From Candidatus Peribacter sp. UBA6535 (GTDB lineage: Bacteria > Patescibacteriota > Gracilibacteria > Peribacterales > Peribacteraceae), in assembly GCA_002436205.1 (NCBI GenBank), contig DJKT01000021.1, forward strand, positions 1-30,316: a stretch of DNA of 30,316 nucleotides. Direction: 5' to 3'. The notes beneath the pieces were generated by a model. It saw only the letters and a program-made list of their open reading frames with translations. It was not told the origin of the DNA and made no database searches. The stretch's first letter is position 1, and every line of letters starts with the position of its first letter. The translations under genes were made by a program, and so were the position numbers. Positions 22,933 through 30,293 of the stretch are shown piece by piece.

Positions 22933-22972
22933 AGCGTAACGTAAACCTCAGATAATGCACGAAAAAACTCAA

Positions 22973-23638
22973 TTACACCCTCCCGTCCTCAACCTTTGCA
23001 TCCTTAATAGAAGCTCCTTTTGTCACAATGCCCTCTACATGCACAATTTCATGTTCTACCATATTTTCTCCATCAAATTTGTAAATATAAGGGGTGCAAA
23101 GACCTATTTCTAGCTTCGCGGTAACCTCTGGTGTCAGGTTCTCAAGATTTTTCACGATAGGTCGTAAGCTATTCCCATGAGCCACAACCAATACTGTTTT
23201 GCCTTCTTGAAGATGCGGCAGAATGTTTTGTACAAAATACGGCCATGTTCGCTTCTCACAATCTTCCATACTCTCTCCATTCGGTGGCCTTGTAGAAAAG
23301 CTACGTCTCCAAAGCTGCACCTGCTCTTCCCCATGTTTTGCTGCAGTTTCTGCCTTATTTAAGCCCTGCAAATCTCCGTAATTCCGTTCGTTGAGAGCTG
23401 CGTCTCCGGTAACTGGAGGGGTCTGCCCTAATGTGCTCAGGATAATATCCAATGTATCAGTTGCTCTCTCAAGCTTCGAAGTAAATGCGATGTCAAAAGT
23501 AAAATCCTTTAGCGATTCTCCACACAATGCAGCATCGTTCTTTCCTCGCTCTGTAAGCGGCACGTCTGTCCATCCCGTGAATCTATTTTCCAAATTCCAC
23601 TGTGATTGCCCATGCCGAACCGCAATTAATGTTCCCAT
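22973..23638 (-). CDS. gpmA: 2,3-bisphosphoglycerate-dependent phosphoglycerate mutase
   Basis: 221 residues from ATG 23638 (MGTLIAVRHGQSQWN), where the family fold begins; an in-frame GTG at 23674 only adds a 12-residue leader. It interconverts 3- and 2-phosphoglycerate in glycolysis. Signatures are RHGQSQWN with phospho-accepting H9, FTGWTDVPLTERG, LNERNYGDLQGLNK, RPPNGES and VVAHGNSLRPIV. The protein is somewhat shorter than the 230-250 residues of many dPGMs, mainly at the C-terminus. It reads toward wecB with a 40-base gap. Confidence 0.95.
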   Translation of the reverse strand: MGTLIAVRHGQSQWNLENRFTGWTDVPLTERGKNDAALCGESLKDFTFDIAFTSKLERATDTLDIILSTLGQTPPVTGDAALNERNYGDLQGLNKAETAAKHGEEQVQLWRRSFSTRPPNGESMEDCEKRTWPYFVQNILPHLQEGKTVLVVAHGNSLRPIVKNLENLTPEVTAKLEIGLCTPYIYKFDGENMVEHEIVHVEGIVTKGASIKDAKVEDGRV

Positions 23639-23680
23639 AAACAAAAAGTACCACAGCTTTCGCAGAGAATCCACATTTGG

Positions 23681-23686
23681 TATACT
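23681..23686 (+). promoter_or_regulatory. Possible -10 box for the small membrane protein gene
   Basis: TATACT (five of six) ends 12 bases before the ATG at 23699. No convincing -35 is visible. Confidence 0.25.
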
Positions 23687-23698
23687 TCATTTCTCTCT

Positions 23699-24052
23699 AT
23701 GGAGATCCACCGCATATCCAGAGGCAACTTTCTCCACACCGTTGGGTGGGGACTTTTGGCAAGTATGATTATTGTCGGGATGGCTGCAGGAATAGGTAGA
23801 GCAACAATGAACCTTGGAGCAGCGCTTACAGAAAAACCAGATATTGCCATCTATATCTTACTTCCGGATGAAGAAATTGGGAAAATCGAGGTGCTGCGAG
23901 AAGAAGAAACCGAGCGGCATTATATGGCAGAAACAAAAGAAGGCCCGAAGCTGATTATTCTGAAGATGGGAGAAAAGGAATGGTACGTCTCTCACATCGA
24001 AAAGCTCCACACCGAACCTATCCTCGAAGAACCAGAAGCGGAAACCGAATAA
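23699..24052 (+). CDS. Small single-pass membrane protein, unknown function
   Basis: 117 residues. A hydrophobic segment at about 14-34 (GWGLLASMIIVGMAAGIG) is followed by a soluble charged part with IYILLPDEEIGKIEVLREEE and KLIILKMGEKEWYVSHIEKL, and an acidic end. I recognise no family. The downstream region looks like a small beta-rich extracytoplasmic or cytoplasmic domain. It diverges from gpmA (60-base gap) and overlaps the wecG 3' end by 35 bases. Confidence 0.6.
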   Translation: MEIHRISRGNFLHTVGWGLLASMIIVGMAAGIGRATMNLGAALTEKPDIAIYILLPDEEIGKIEVLREEETERHYMAETKEGPKLIILKMGEKEWYVSHIEKLHTEPILEEPEAETE

Positions 24053-24734
24053 CCGCAGTGTAGATTCTTCCAATGCGAGAAGGCTGGACTATAAGTCGCC
24101 ACAACCATTCAAGTCCCAAAGATCGCATCCACTTGGGTGCACGCTTAATAGAACCTGACAAAAAATCGAATGTTCCACCCACTCCCATCGCAACGCGCAC
24201 TGATGTGAGCTGCATAACATGCTGATTGATCCAGAGATCTTGCTTTGGAGCTCCGTACGCAACAAGTAAAAGATGTGCACCACTATCATTAATTCTTTTG
24301 ATGATCTCCGCAGCATCTTCCTCCGAAGGCGTCCCCTCAAATGTTGTAATTTCGAGTTTCGGATTTAGTGCTTCGAGTTTTTCTGCCGCCCTCTCTCCAA
24401 CTCCTCCTTGTCCTCCCAAGAAAAACACCGGATGCTCAGAAGAAAGTGACTGCAAAATACGCTCCACCGTATCCACACCCGTCACGCGCTCCGGCAAAAC
24501 CTGCCCCGTGCGCTTTGCCGCCCACAGTAGACCCGTCGAATCCGGAATATTTAAATCTGATGATTGTAAGAGTGACTTAAATGTAGAGTCCTTTTGTGCC
24601 GCAACGATCATTTCATTGTTCGGAGTCATGATGTGTCGCTTTCCACCTTCTGTCAGCATTTGTGAAATACGCATAACGGCTTCGTCCTGCGTTACAGGAT
24701 CAACGGGTACGCCGAGAATGTTCACTCGCTGCAT
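24018..24734 (-). CDS. wecG: WecG/TagA/CpsF family glycosyltransferase (GT26)
   Basis: 238 residues, typical length. These enzymes add ManNAc or ManNAcA to a lipid-linked GlcNAc acceptor for teichoic acid or enterobacterial common antigen-type glycans. Motifs are HIMTPNNEMIVAA, IPDSTGLLWAAK, ERVTGVDT, VAYGAPKQDLWI, GVGGTFDFLSGSIKRAPKW and LGLEWLWRLI. An in-frame heptanucleotide repeat encodes residues ~120-129 (ALNPKLEIT) in a loop. A WecB-type epimerase nearby would supply UDP-ManNAc. The specific donor and acceptor remain open. Confidence 0.9.
   Translation of the reverse strand: MQRVNILGVPVDPVTQDEAVMRISQMLTEGGKRHIMTPNNEMIVAAQKDSTFKSLLQSSDLNIPDSTGLLWAAKRTGQVLPERVTGVDTVERILQSLSSEHPVFFLGGQGGVGERAAEKLEALNPKLEITTFEGTPSEEDAAEIIKRINDSGAHLLLVAYGAPKQDLWINQHVMQLTSVRVAMGVGGTFDFLSGSIKRAPKWMRSLGLEWLWRLIVQPSRIGRIYTAVIRFPLLVLRG
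24350..24377. repeat. In-frame heptanucleotide repeat inside wecG (TTTCGRN family)
   Basis: Units TTTCGAG, TTTCGGA, TTTAGTG, CTTCGAG in order on the + strand; the first two match the guaA units exactly. It encodes EALNPKLEI, close to the NPKLEI of GuaA. Confidence 0.65.
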
Positions 24735-24751
24735 AGAAGTGTAGTATACGA

Positions 24752-24757
24752 TATAAT
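24752..24757 (+). promoter_or_regulatory. Perfect -10 box for the Cys-rich secreted protein gene
   Basis: TATAAT ends 8 bases before the ATG at 24766, giving a predicted leaderless transcript. The -35 at 17 bases (CTGCAT) is weak. Confidence 0.35.
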
Positions 24758-24765
24758 TCCGTCAC

Positions 24766-25134
24766 ATGCTTGGACAATCCACCATTAGAGCGCTTCTCCC
24801 CATTGGATTCTTTGGCGGACTTATTGCCATACTTATGCTGGGAGAGTCTCTTGGACCTACGCAAGCAACAACCGTCGTAATCAATGGGCCCAACCTTCAC
24901 GTGCAACAGACGCCCCCACCGGCACAATCACTTCCACGGTGTAAAACCAATAGTGATTGTCCACTCCCAACTACCTACTGTGGCAAAAGTGGTAAATGTA
25001 CTCATCTGGAAGAGCCCATTTGCGACTGCAGCCAACCTCAAGTTATGCGCTGCTTTGAATCTTCGGGTAAAGCACGATTTCTCTTCTGCAGTACTGCATG
25101 CGTAGAAACTGATGGTGGCGCTATCTGCCAGTAG
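24766..25134 (+). CDS. Cysteine-rich secreted or membrane-anchored protein
   Basis: 122 residues. A hydrophobic segment at ~9-27 is a signal anchor or signal peptide. After a short Pro/Gln linker there are ten cysteines: C59, 65, 72, 78, 86, 88, 96, 108, 112 and 121. The spacing, beginning CKTNSDCPLPTTYCGKSGKC, resembles small disulfide-bonded modules, but I do not recognise a named family. The next gene encodes a DsbA-like lipoprotein 22 bases downstream, a plausible catalyst for its disulfides. No catalytic motif is evident. Confidence 0.7.
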   Translation: MLGQSTIRALLPIGFFGGLIAILMLGESLGPTQATTVVINGPNLHVQQTPPPAQSLPRCKTNSDCPLPTTYCGKSGKCTHLEEPICDCSQPQVMRCFESSGKARFLFCSTACVETDGGAICQ

Positions 25135-25156
25135 AAAAATCCGCTACAGTCTAGAT

Positions 25157-25813
25157 ATGAAACGCTTTGTTTTGCTGATCGCGCTGCTGAGCTTGAGCGC
25201 TTGCGTGCCTACAAAAGTTGAACAAGAAATTCCATCGCAAGAGGAACAGAGTGAAGCTATTGATACTGAAACTACGGAAGATGAAAAACTCACAATCGTC
25301 GAGAGACTACTTCCCTCAGGAATCATAGAGATTGGTGACCGTGATGCACCAGTAGTACTGCTGATGTTTACCGAGCACCACTGCCGCTACTGCAAAGATT
25401 TTTACCGTGAACATTTCCCGAGACTGCACGAAGACTTTATTGACCAAGGAAAACTACAACTGCAAATAGGAATCTTGCCACTGCGTAAATACACACACAG
25501 CGAAAGAGCAGCACTGGGACTTTTGTGTGCAGCTACCCAAGGCAAAGGGATCCCGATGCATGAACTGCTGTTTACACTCGGTGCCAAAGACCGTGCAACG
25601 CTGATGAATGAAGCCGCCACACTGGATCTTGATCTGAACCTCTTTACTCAGTGTCTTGATAGCCCGGATACGCAAAAAACTATAGAGAGGCAGAAGTCCT
25701 TAGCTCGTTCTTTGGATGTCACACTGGTTCCCACATTCTTCTTAAACGGAAGGAAGGCGGTTGGCCTTCCGCAGTATGCGGATCTTAGGGGAGAGATTGA
25801 AGAATCCTTATAA
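25157..25813 (+). CDS. DsbA/BdbD-like thiol-disulfide lipoprotein
   Basis: 218 residues from ATG 25157, which places a lipobox (LSAC, C16) correctly; the longer frame from 25112 does not. Domains: signal, charged Glu/Thr linker to ~50, then a DsbA-type thioredoxin fold (DAPVVLLMFTEHHCRYCKDFY with C76 and C79), helical insert (ERAALGLLCAATQGKG, FTQCLDSP), and the cis-Pro loop VTLVPTFFLNG. It would oxidise or isomerise exported proteins at the membrane surface. No DsbB or VKOR partner is in the window. The 3' end overlaps the DUF167 gene by 29 bases. Confidence 0.9.
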   Translation: MKRFVLLIALLSLSACVPTKVEQEIPSQEEQSEAIDTETTEDEKLTIVERLLPSGIIEIGDRDAPVVLLMFTEHHCRYCKDFYREHFPRLHEDFIDQGKLQLQIGILPLRKYTHSERAALGLLCAATQGKGIPMHELLFTLGAKDRATLMNEAATLDLDLNLFTQCLDSPDTQKTIERQKSLARSLDVTLVPTFFLNGRKAVGLPQYADLRGEIEESL

Positions 25814-26060
25814 GCTTATGTCTCGCCGTCGCCCCCGAAACAATCTTGATCTGATCTTTTCCTACAGAAAATTCTTTTGATAGATACGTAATCAACTCCG
25901 CATTCGCCTTTCCACCCTCGGCCACTGCGGCAATATCAATTTTGATACTCTCATCATCCATCAAAGAAACCGCTTTGGTTACAGGCATTCCCGGACGGGC
26001 ACGTACATAAAATTGAACTGACTCTTTTTCTGCCAGTTCATTAATGAGAGCTTTAAACAT
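25785..26060 (-). CDS. DUF167/YggU family protein
   Basis: 91 residues. The family core is seen: FYVRARPGMPVTKAV, then IKIDIAAVAEGGKANAELITYLSKEFSV and IKIVSGATARHKLIRI. This small alpha/beta family is widespread and has no established biochemical function. It follows trmD by one base in the same direction (trmD stop at 26062), so both are likely co-expressed. Confidence 0.88.
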   Translation of the reverse strand: MFKALINELAEKESVQFYVRARPGMPVTKAVSLMDDESIKIDIAAVAEGGKANAELITYLSKEFSVGKDQIKIVSGATARHKLIRILQSLP

Positions 26061-26061
26061 A

Positions 26062-26718
26062 TTACGAACATTGATTCTTCCGCCACTTCTCTATCTCCGC
26101 ATGATGTCCAGACAGAAGAACATCCGGAACTTTGTGCCCCTCGTATTCATCGGGACGCGTGTAGTGTGGGTATTCTTTTTTACGATCAAGTGCCGCTGAG
26201 AAACTCTCCTCCTGCGCACTCTCCTCTTTACCAAGTACACCGGGGATATGCCGTGCAACAGCATCAATAAGTACCATTGCAGGCAGCTCTCCTCCGGTAA
26301 GCACATAATCTCCAATAGAAATTTCTTCATCGATCCATCCTCCTTCGACGATTCTCTGATCGATCCCTTCGTAATGTCCACAAAGAAGCAGTAGTCGATC
26401 ATGATCTTGAGCGATAGATTCCACCTTCTCTTGTTTCAGTGTTTCTCCTCGTGCAGAGAGATAAATGCGATGTGGCTTTCGCTCATCCATCTTGGCAATC
26501 TCTTCAATTGCCGGAACAACAACATCGATTCTCAAAACCATCCCCGCTCCTCCCCCATACGGCTCATCATCCACTTGATTATAATTACCAATACCCCAGC
26601 TGCGGAGATCGTGCGTATGGATCTCGAGGAGATCTGCCTCCCGAGCACGTCCCAAGATACTCTCAGAGATAGGCCCCTGGAACATTGCCGGATGAAGTGT
26701 AAGGATATCGATTCTCAT
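26062..26718 (-). CDS. trmD: tRNA (guanine-N1-)-methyltransferase
   Basis: 218 residues. It makes m1G37 in tRNA, needed to keep the reading frame. The SPOUT-type knot is visible: DDEPYGGGAGMVLR, HRIYLSARGETLKQ, LLLLCGHYEGIDQRIVE, EEISIGDYVLTGGELPAMVLID and FSAALDRKKEYPHYTRPDEYEG, all as in TrmD. Its start is 17 bases from the divergent GT2 gene. A TATACT (- strand) at 26732-26727 ends 8 bases before its ATG, again a near-leaderless layout. Confidence 0.96.
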   Translation of the reverse strand: MRIDILTLHPAMFQGPISESILGRAREADLLEIHTHDLRSWGIGNYNQVDDEPYGGGAGMVLRIDVVVPAIEEIAKMDERKPHRIYLSARGETLKQEKVESIAQDHDRLLLLCGHYEGIDQRIVEGGWIDEEISIGDYVLTGGELPAMVLIDAVARHIPGVLGKEESAQEESFSAALDRKKEYPHYTRPDEYEGHKVPDVLLSGHHAEIEKWRKNQCS

Positions 26719-26726
26719 GTAGGGTA

Positions 26727-26732
26727 GTATAG
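26727..26732 (-). promoter_or_regulatory. Possible -10 box for trmD
   Basis: TATACT on the - strand, 8 bases before the trmD ATG; the whole divergent gap is only 17 bases, so the -35 would lie inside the GT2 gene. Confidence 0.25.
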
Positions 26733-26735
26733 ATC

Positions 26736-27716
26736 ATGTCCAAAGTATCCGTCCTTGTCCCCACCTACAAGCCAAATGCCCAGCATCTTTCTGAGACGCT
26801 GGAGAGTTTGAAGGCACAGTCGGAAACCGACTGGGAGTGCATTATTTGCGATGAACCAACGGATACAGATACCCACGCCTTAGTGATGGACTATCTGGTT
26901 GATGAACGATTTCAGTATCACAGAAACAAGAAATGCCTTGGGATCGGCGGCAACTGGAACGAGTGTTACGCCAAATCCTCTGCCAATGTCATTGCCTGCC
27001 TGTTTCAAGATGACCTCTGGGAGCCCGATTACCTAGAGACAGCACTCAAGATCTTTTCTGAGCATAAAGAAGTTGGCCTCATCTCTATGCATCACAAGTA
27101 TCAATACGACGAAGAGCTGTGGACCATAGAAGGCTACGAGCTAGTCAAAAAAGTGCAGAAAGAAATCACCCCCGGAGTACACAAGGGAAAAGAGATTTTA
27201 GAGTGGTGGCTCAAGCGCAACATGCACCCGAACATCATTGGCGAACCACCGTTTGTTGTCCTGCGTAGGCAACTGATGGAAGAAGTAGGGCCATTTAATG
27301 AGAAGATGCCACAATTCCTGGATGTCGAGTACTGGCTGCGCTGCTTGCAACGCACCGACTGGTATTACGAAGCGGTGTCACACGGCGCGTTCCGTGTACA
27401 CGGCGAAGCTGCAAGTGCTAAGAATAATGAATCCGGAGAAGGATTATATGATCGATTAACTGTCTTTGAACAACTGATCAAATCTCTCCATGGGCCACTC
27501 AAGAAGATTGCTATCAAATCCCGCAACAGGTCTGTGCACGATATGATCGAGAAGTTCTTAAACCGCATGAAGCATGGGAAAGGTGCAAGTAGTAAAGGAA
27601 GTGGGCAGGTATTTAGTTTTGTAATAAAGCACCCAATCATTGTTGGAGTTGGGTTTGTGAGGGCGATCATCAAAAAGACTACACAAACTCCCCCATCAAC
27701 TTCGACACATCCGTAA
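26736..27716 (+). CDS. Family 2 glycosyltransferase
   Basis: 326 residues. The GT-A fold starts VSVLVPTYKPNAQHLSETLESLKAQ and continues WECIICDEPTD, ERFQYHRN, then the metal-binding FQDDLWEPDYLE (DxD-like). After ~180 the sequence HPNIIGEPPFVVLRRQLMEEVGPFNEKMPQFLDVEYWLR is common in GT2 rhamnosyl- and hexosyl-transferases, but the sugar cannot be told. The last ~40 residues hold a hydrophobic stretch (FVIKHPIIVGVGFVRAII). It likely takes part in surface glycan assembly. The last 38 bases overlap korB on the other strand. Confidence 0.88.
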   Translation: MSKVSVLVPTYKPNAQHLSETLESLKAQSETDWECIICDEPTDTDTHALVMDYLVDERFQYHRNKKCLGIGGNWNECYAKSSANVIACLFQDDLWEPDYLETALKIFSEHKEVGLISMHHKYQYDEELWTIEGYELVKKVQKEITPGVHKGKEILEWWLKRNMHPNIIGEPPFVVLRRQLMEEVGPFNEKMPQFLDVEYWLRCLQRTDWYYEAVSHGAFRVHGEAASAKNNESGEGLYDRLTVFEQLIKSLHGPLKKIAIKSRNRSVHDMIEKFLNRMKHGKGASSKGSGQVFSFVIKHPIIVGVGFVRAIIKKTTQTPPSTSTHP

Positions 27717-28557
27717 TCGCGACTTCATCGACTGCAGTGGTTTTCTTCCCCTTCCTCGGCTCAAGTCTTTCATAAAAATGCGGGACGTCTTCGGTTTGGT
27801 ACAAAATACCGCAAGAGACTCCTTTGGATGTATCGCACGCAATCTTGTATGCAGCGTCAATATCGGAAATGTCATGAGCATTGTCGTTTGCATCGTAGCA
27901 GTTTTCCAGTAGCCAATCGTGCGTAGCAAATTTGTTGTAGGTTGGACATGCCTGAAGGATATCGACAAAGGCAAAACCGCGATGCTGGATGGCAGCTTTG
28001 AGCACCCGTGTCATCTGTGGAATGTCACCACTCCAAGCCCTAGCAACAAATGTTGGGTGCATGGCAAAAACAAACTCCATCGGGCGGAAGGTATCTTCGG
28101 GGATACCAAGAGGAGAAGTGTTCATCGGTTGCTTCTGCCATGTCAGTGCACTTGCCTGCCCTGTAGTGAGTCCATAGTTTGCGTTGTTATGCAGAACAAA
28201 TGTGACGGGATAGTGGCTACGGAACGAATGCACCAAATGGTTTACTCCTTCGGAGAAACTCGCACCATCTCCACCAAACGCAATCACCGGAAGATTAGGG
28301 TTCGCAAGCTTGGCACCGGCAGCAAACGGAAGCACGCGACCATGAAGCCCATGCACTCTGTACCCAAGCATCTTATCGGATGCGTTTCCGTGGCAACCAA
28401 TATCAAAACAGAGCAGTACCTCGTGCGGAGCAATCCCAAGTTCTACGAGAGCACGCTTTGCCGCCGCCATGATGCCGTAGTCTCCACAACCATCACACCA
28501 CGTACACTCCGTGGGATTGTAATAGTCATGCACGTTGAGGTCTAAAGGAATACTCAT
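27679..28557 (-). CDS. korB: 2-oxoacid:ferredoxin oxidoreductase beta subunit
   Basis: 292 residues. The beta subunit binds thiamine diphosphate and a 4Fe-4S cluster. CTWCDGCGDYG gives the CxxCxxC cluster motif; the TPP-Mg motif is AFGGDGASFSEGVNHLVH followed by VLHNNANYGLTTGQ. Together with the upstream fused subunit it oxidises a 2-oxoacid (pyruvate, 2-oxoglutarate or a branched chain) to acyl-CoA and reduces ferredoxin, a sign of anaerobic metabolism. Which acid is used cannot be told. The ATG overlaps the TGA-less end of the upstream gene by four bases (28554-28557). Confidence 0.92.
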   Translation of the reverse strand: MSIPLDLNVHDYYNPTECTWCDGCGDYGIMAAAKRALVELGIAPHEVLLCFDIGCHGNASDKMLGYRVHGLHGRVLPFAAGAKLANPNLPVIAFGGDGASFSEGVNHLVHSFRSHYPVTFVLHNNANYGLTTGQASALTWQKQPMNTSPLGIPEDTFRPMEFVFAMHPTFVARAWSGDIPQMTRVLKAAIQHRGFAFVDILQACPTYNKFATHDWLLENCYDANDNAHDISDIDAAYKIACDTSKGVSCGILYQTEDVPHFYERLEPRKGKKTTAVDEVAITDVSKLMGEFV

Positions 28558-30287
28558 GAGAGGCGGGAAAGAAGTTCGTCGTAAAAGAATGGTCGTCCGT
28601 CATATTTTAATATCTGCTCATCAAAATCAATTCCGCACTCCATCTTAATGAGCTTAGAAAGTTGTCCTTGCTTGGTCGCTTCAATGAATATTGTCTTCTT
28701 TGCCTTGGCTGCTATCTCTTCGAGTTTTTCAGTCTTCAGTGGCCAGAGATACGTGTAGTGAAGATACGCAACAGTATCACCAAGCTCATCCATTACATCG
28801 AGGATCGGACCCTTGTTGCTTCCCCAACTCACAATTAATGTGTCAGGATTCTTAGATCCTATGAGTTCCGGCTCCGGAAGTGCTGCTTTCATCGTATCCA
28901 TCTTTTTCATCCTCTTATCCATCTGCATAGTGGCATTCTCTCCACCCTCATCAACATTACCTTCACTGTCATGCTCATCTCCCTGCAAACAATAGGTTGC
29001 AGCTTTGGCTCCGGGTAGCCAACGCGGAGATACTCCGCCCTGCGCATTTGGATCGTAGCGGTCTGTACTCTTTAACTTGTCTAATTCTTTTTGATCGGTG
29101 ATCAGTTTCCCTCTACGAAGCTCAGCTTTTTTAAGATCATACGGTGGCTGCATAAACAGATCCTCTGCAGTGTTTTTGTCCGTAAGAACCGTTACAGGAA
29201 GCTGATATTCCTCTGCGTAATTAAACGCTTCCGGCATCAAATCAAAACTGTCTTGGCTGTCGCTCACAGCCATCACAAGCCTTGGATACTCTCCATGAGA
29301 CCCAAAGACCGAAAGGAGCATATCCCCCTGCCCACTCCAGGTTGGAAGTCCCGTAGCAGGCCCCTGCCTCTGGGCAAGCACCATCACAGATGGGTTTTCG
29401 GTTATACCATTGAGTGAAAGTGTTTCGCTCATCAAGTCATACCCTCCGCCGGACGTTGCAGTCGCAGCCCTCGTCCCCATGTGCGCAGCTCCCGACACCA
29501 TTTGCATCGCCGTAATTTCATCCTCTGCTTGTTTAATAACAATGCCAGTCTCCTCTTGTGTGTCTGCCATGTACTTAAGCAGTGGCGAACTTGGTGTCAT
29601 TGGGTATCCACAATACATGCGACATCCAGCATGGATCATTCCCATTCCCATAGCATGGCTTCCAGTAACGAGAAGATCATCTTTACGAGAAGCATCAGCT
29701 TTTGGTAGTGCAACTTCGATACTACCCGCTGCATCATCTTTAAATTTCTTTCCTTCATCAATAAACCGATAGTTCATTTCGAGAATCTTCTCTCCCTTAT
29801 GACCAAACTGTTCTTTAACCATCTCTTTGAGATTTTTGTGATCTCTGCCAAGCAGTCCCCACACCACAGAGGTGACAAGAACGTTTCCAACAATCGGACG
29901 AGAGGCAAACTGCTTTAAGATATTTTCCATCGGCAAGTAAAGCACCTCGATCTTTCTTTCATCAATGATCTTTTGTTCATCTTCACCAAACTTCCAGTCA
30001 GGAATAAGGTGCAGCAGCACCCCGCCCTCTTTTAACGAATCGAGGTCGACCTGCAATCCTTTGTAGTTGAGACACACAAGAATATTCACTGCGGCTTCTG
30101 TGCTCGTAATGTGACTGTCTGCTATGTCCAACTGATAACTACTGTGCCCCCCTTTAATCACGGACATGTATTCGCGATACCCAAACACATGGTGCCCCGC
30201 TCGCTTAAGACCCTTCGCCACCATCTCCCCCACGGAATTAATTCCCTGACCTTGAGCACCCGTTACTTTCAATGAGATTCGATTCAT
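28554..30287 (-). CDS. korA: 2-oxoacid:ferredoxin oxidoreductase, fused gamma-alpha subunit
   Basis: 577 residues. Residues 1-~190 are the gamma domain (KVTGAQGQGINSVGEMVAKG, EYMSVIKGGHSSYQLDI); from ~205 the alpha domain begins (GMIHAGCRMYCGYPMTPSSPL, KQAEDEITAMQMVSGAAHMG, ATATSGGGYDLMSETLSLNG, QGPATGLPTWSGQGDML). The C-terminal part ends YTYLWPLKTEKLEEIAAKAK and ECGIDFDEQ, as in KorA. Fused gamma-alpha subunits are common in this family. It is translationally coupled to korB. Its promoter region is the end-of-window repeat. Confidence 0.92.
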   Translation of the reverse strand: MNRISLKVTGAQGQGINSVGEMVAKGLKRAGHHVFGYREYMSVIKGGHSSYQLDIADSHITSTEAAVNILVCLNYKGLQVDLDSLKEGGVLLHLIPDWKFGEDEQKIIDERKIEVLYLPMENILKQFASRPIVGNVLVTSVVWGLLGRDHKNLKEMVKEQFGHKGEKILEMNYRFIDEGKKFKDDAAGSIEVALPKADASRKDDLLVTGSHAMGMGMIHAGCRMYCGYPMTPSSPLLKYMADTQEETGIVIKQAEDEITAMQMVSGAAHMGTRAATATSGGGYDLMSETLSLNGITENPSVMVLAQRQGPATGLPTWSGQGDMLLSVFGSHGEYPRLVMAVSDSQDSFDLMPEAFNYAEEYQLPVTVLTDKNTAEDLFMQPPYDLKKAELRRGKLITDQKELDKLKSTDRYDPNAQGGVSPRWLPGAKAATYCLQGDEHDSEGNVDEGGENATMQMDKRMKKMDTMKAALPEPELIGSKNPDTLIVSWGSNKGPILDVMDELGDTVAYLHYTYLWPLKTEKLEEIAAKAKKTIFIEATKQGQLSKLIKMECGIDFDEQILKYDGRPFFYDELLSRLS

Positions 30288-30293
30288 ACTATT

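Noticed and set aside
22450..22944. 164-residue ORF on the + strand
   Set aside because: It is the antisense shadow of wecB with no family motif.
27919..28545. 208-residue ORF on the + strand
   Set aside because: It lies wholly within korB on the opposite strand and has an unnatural composition.
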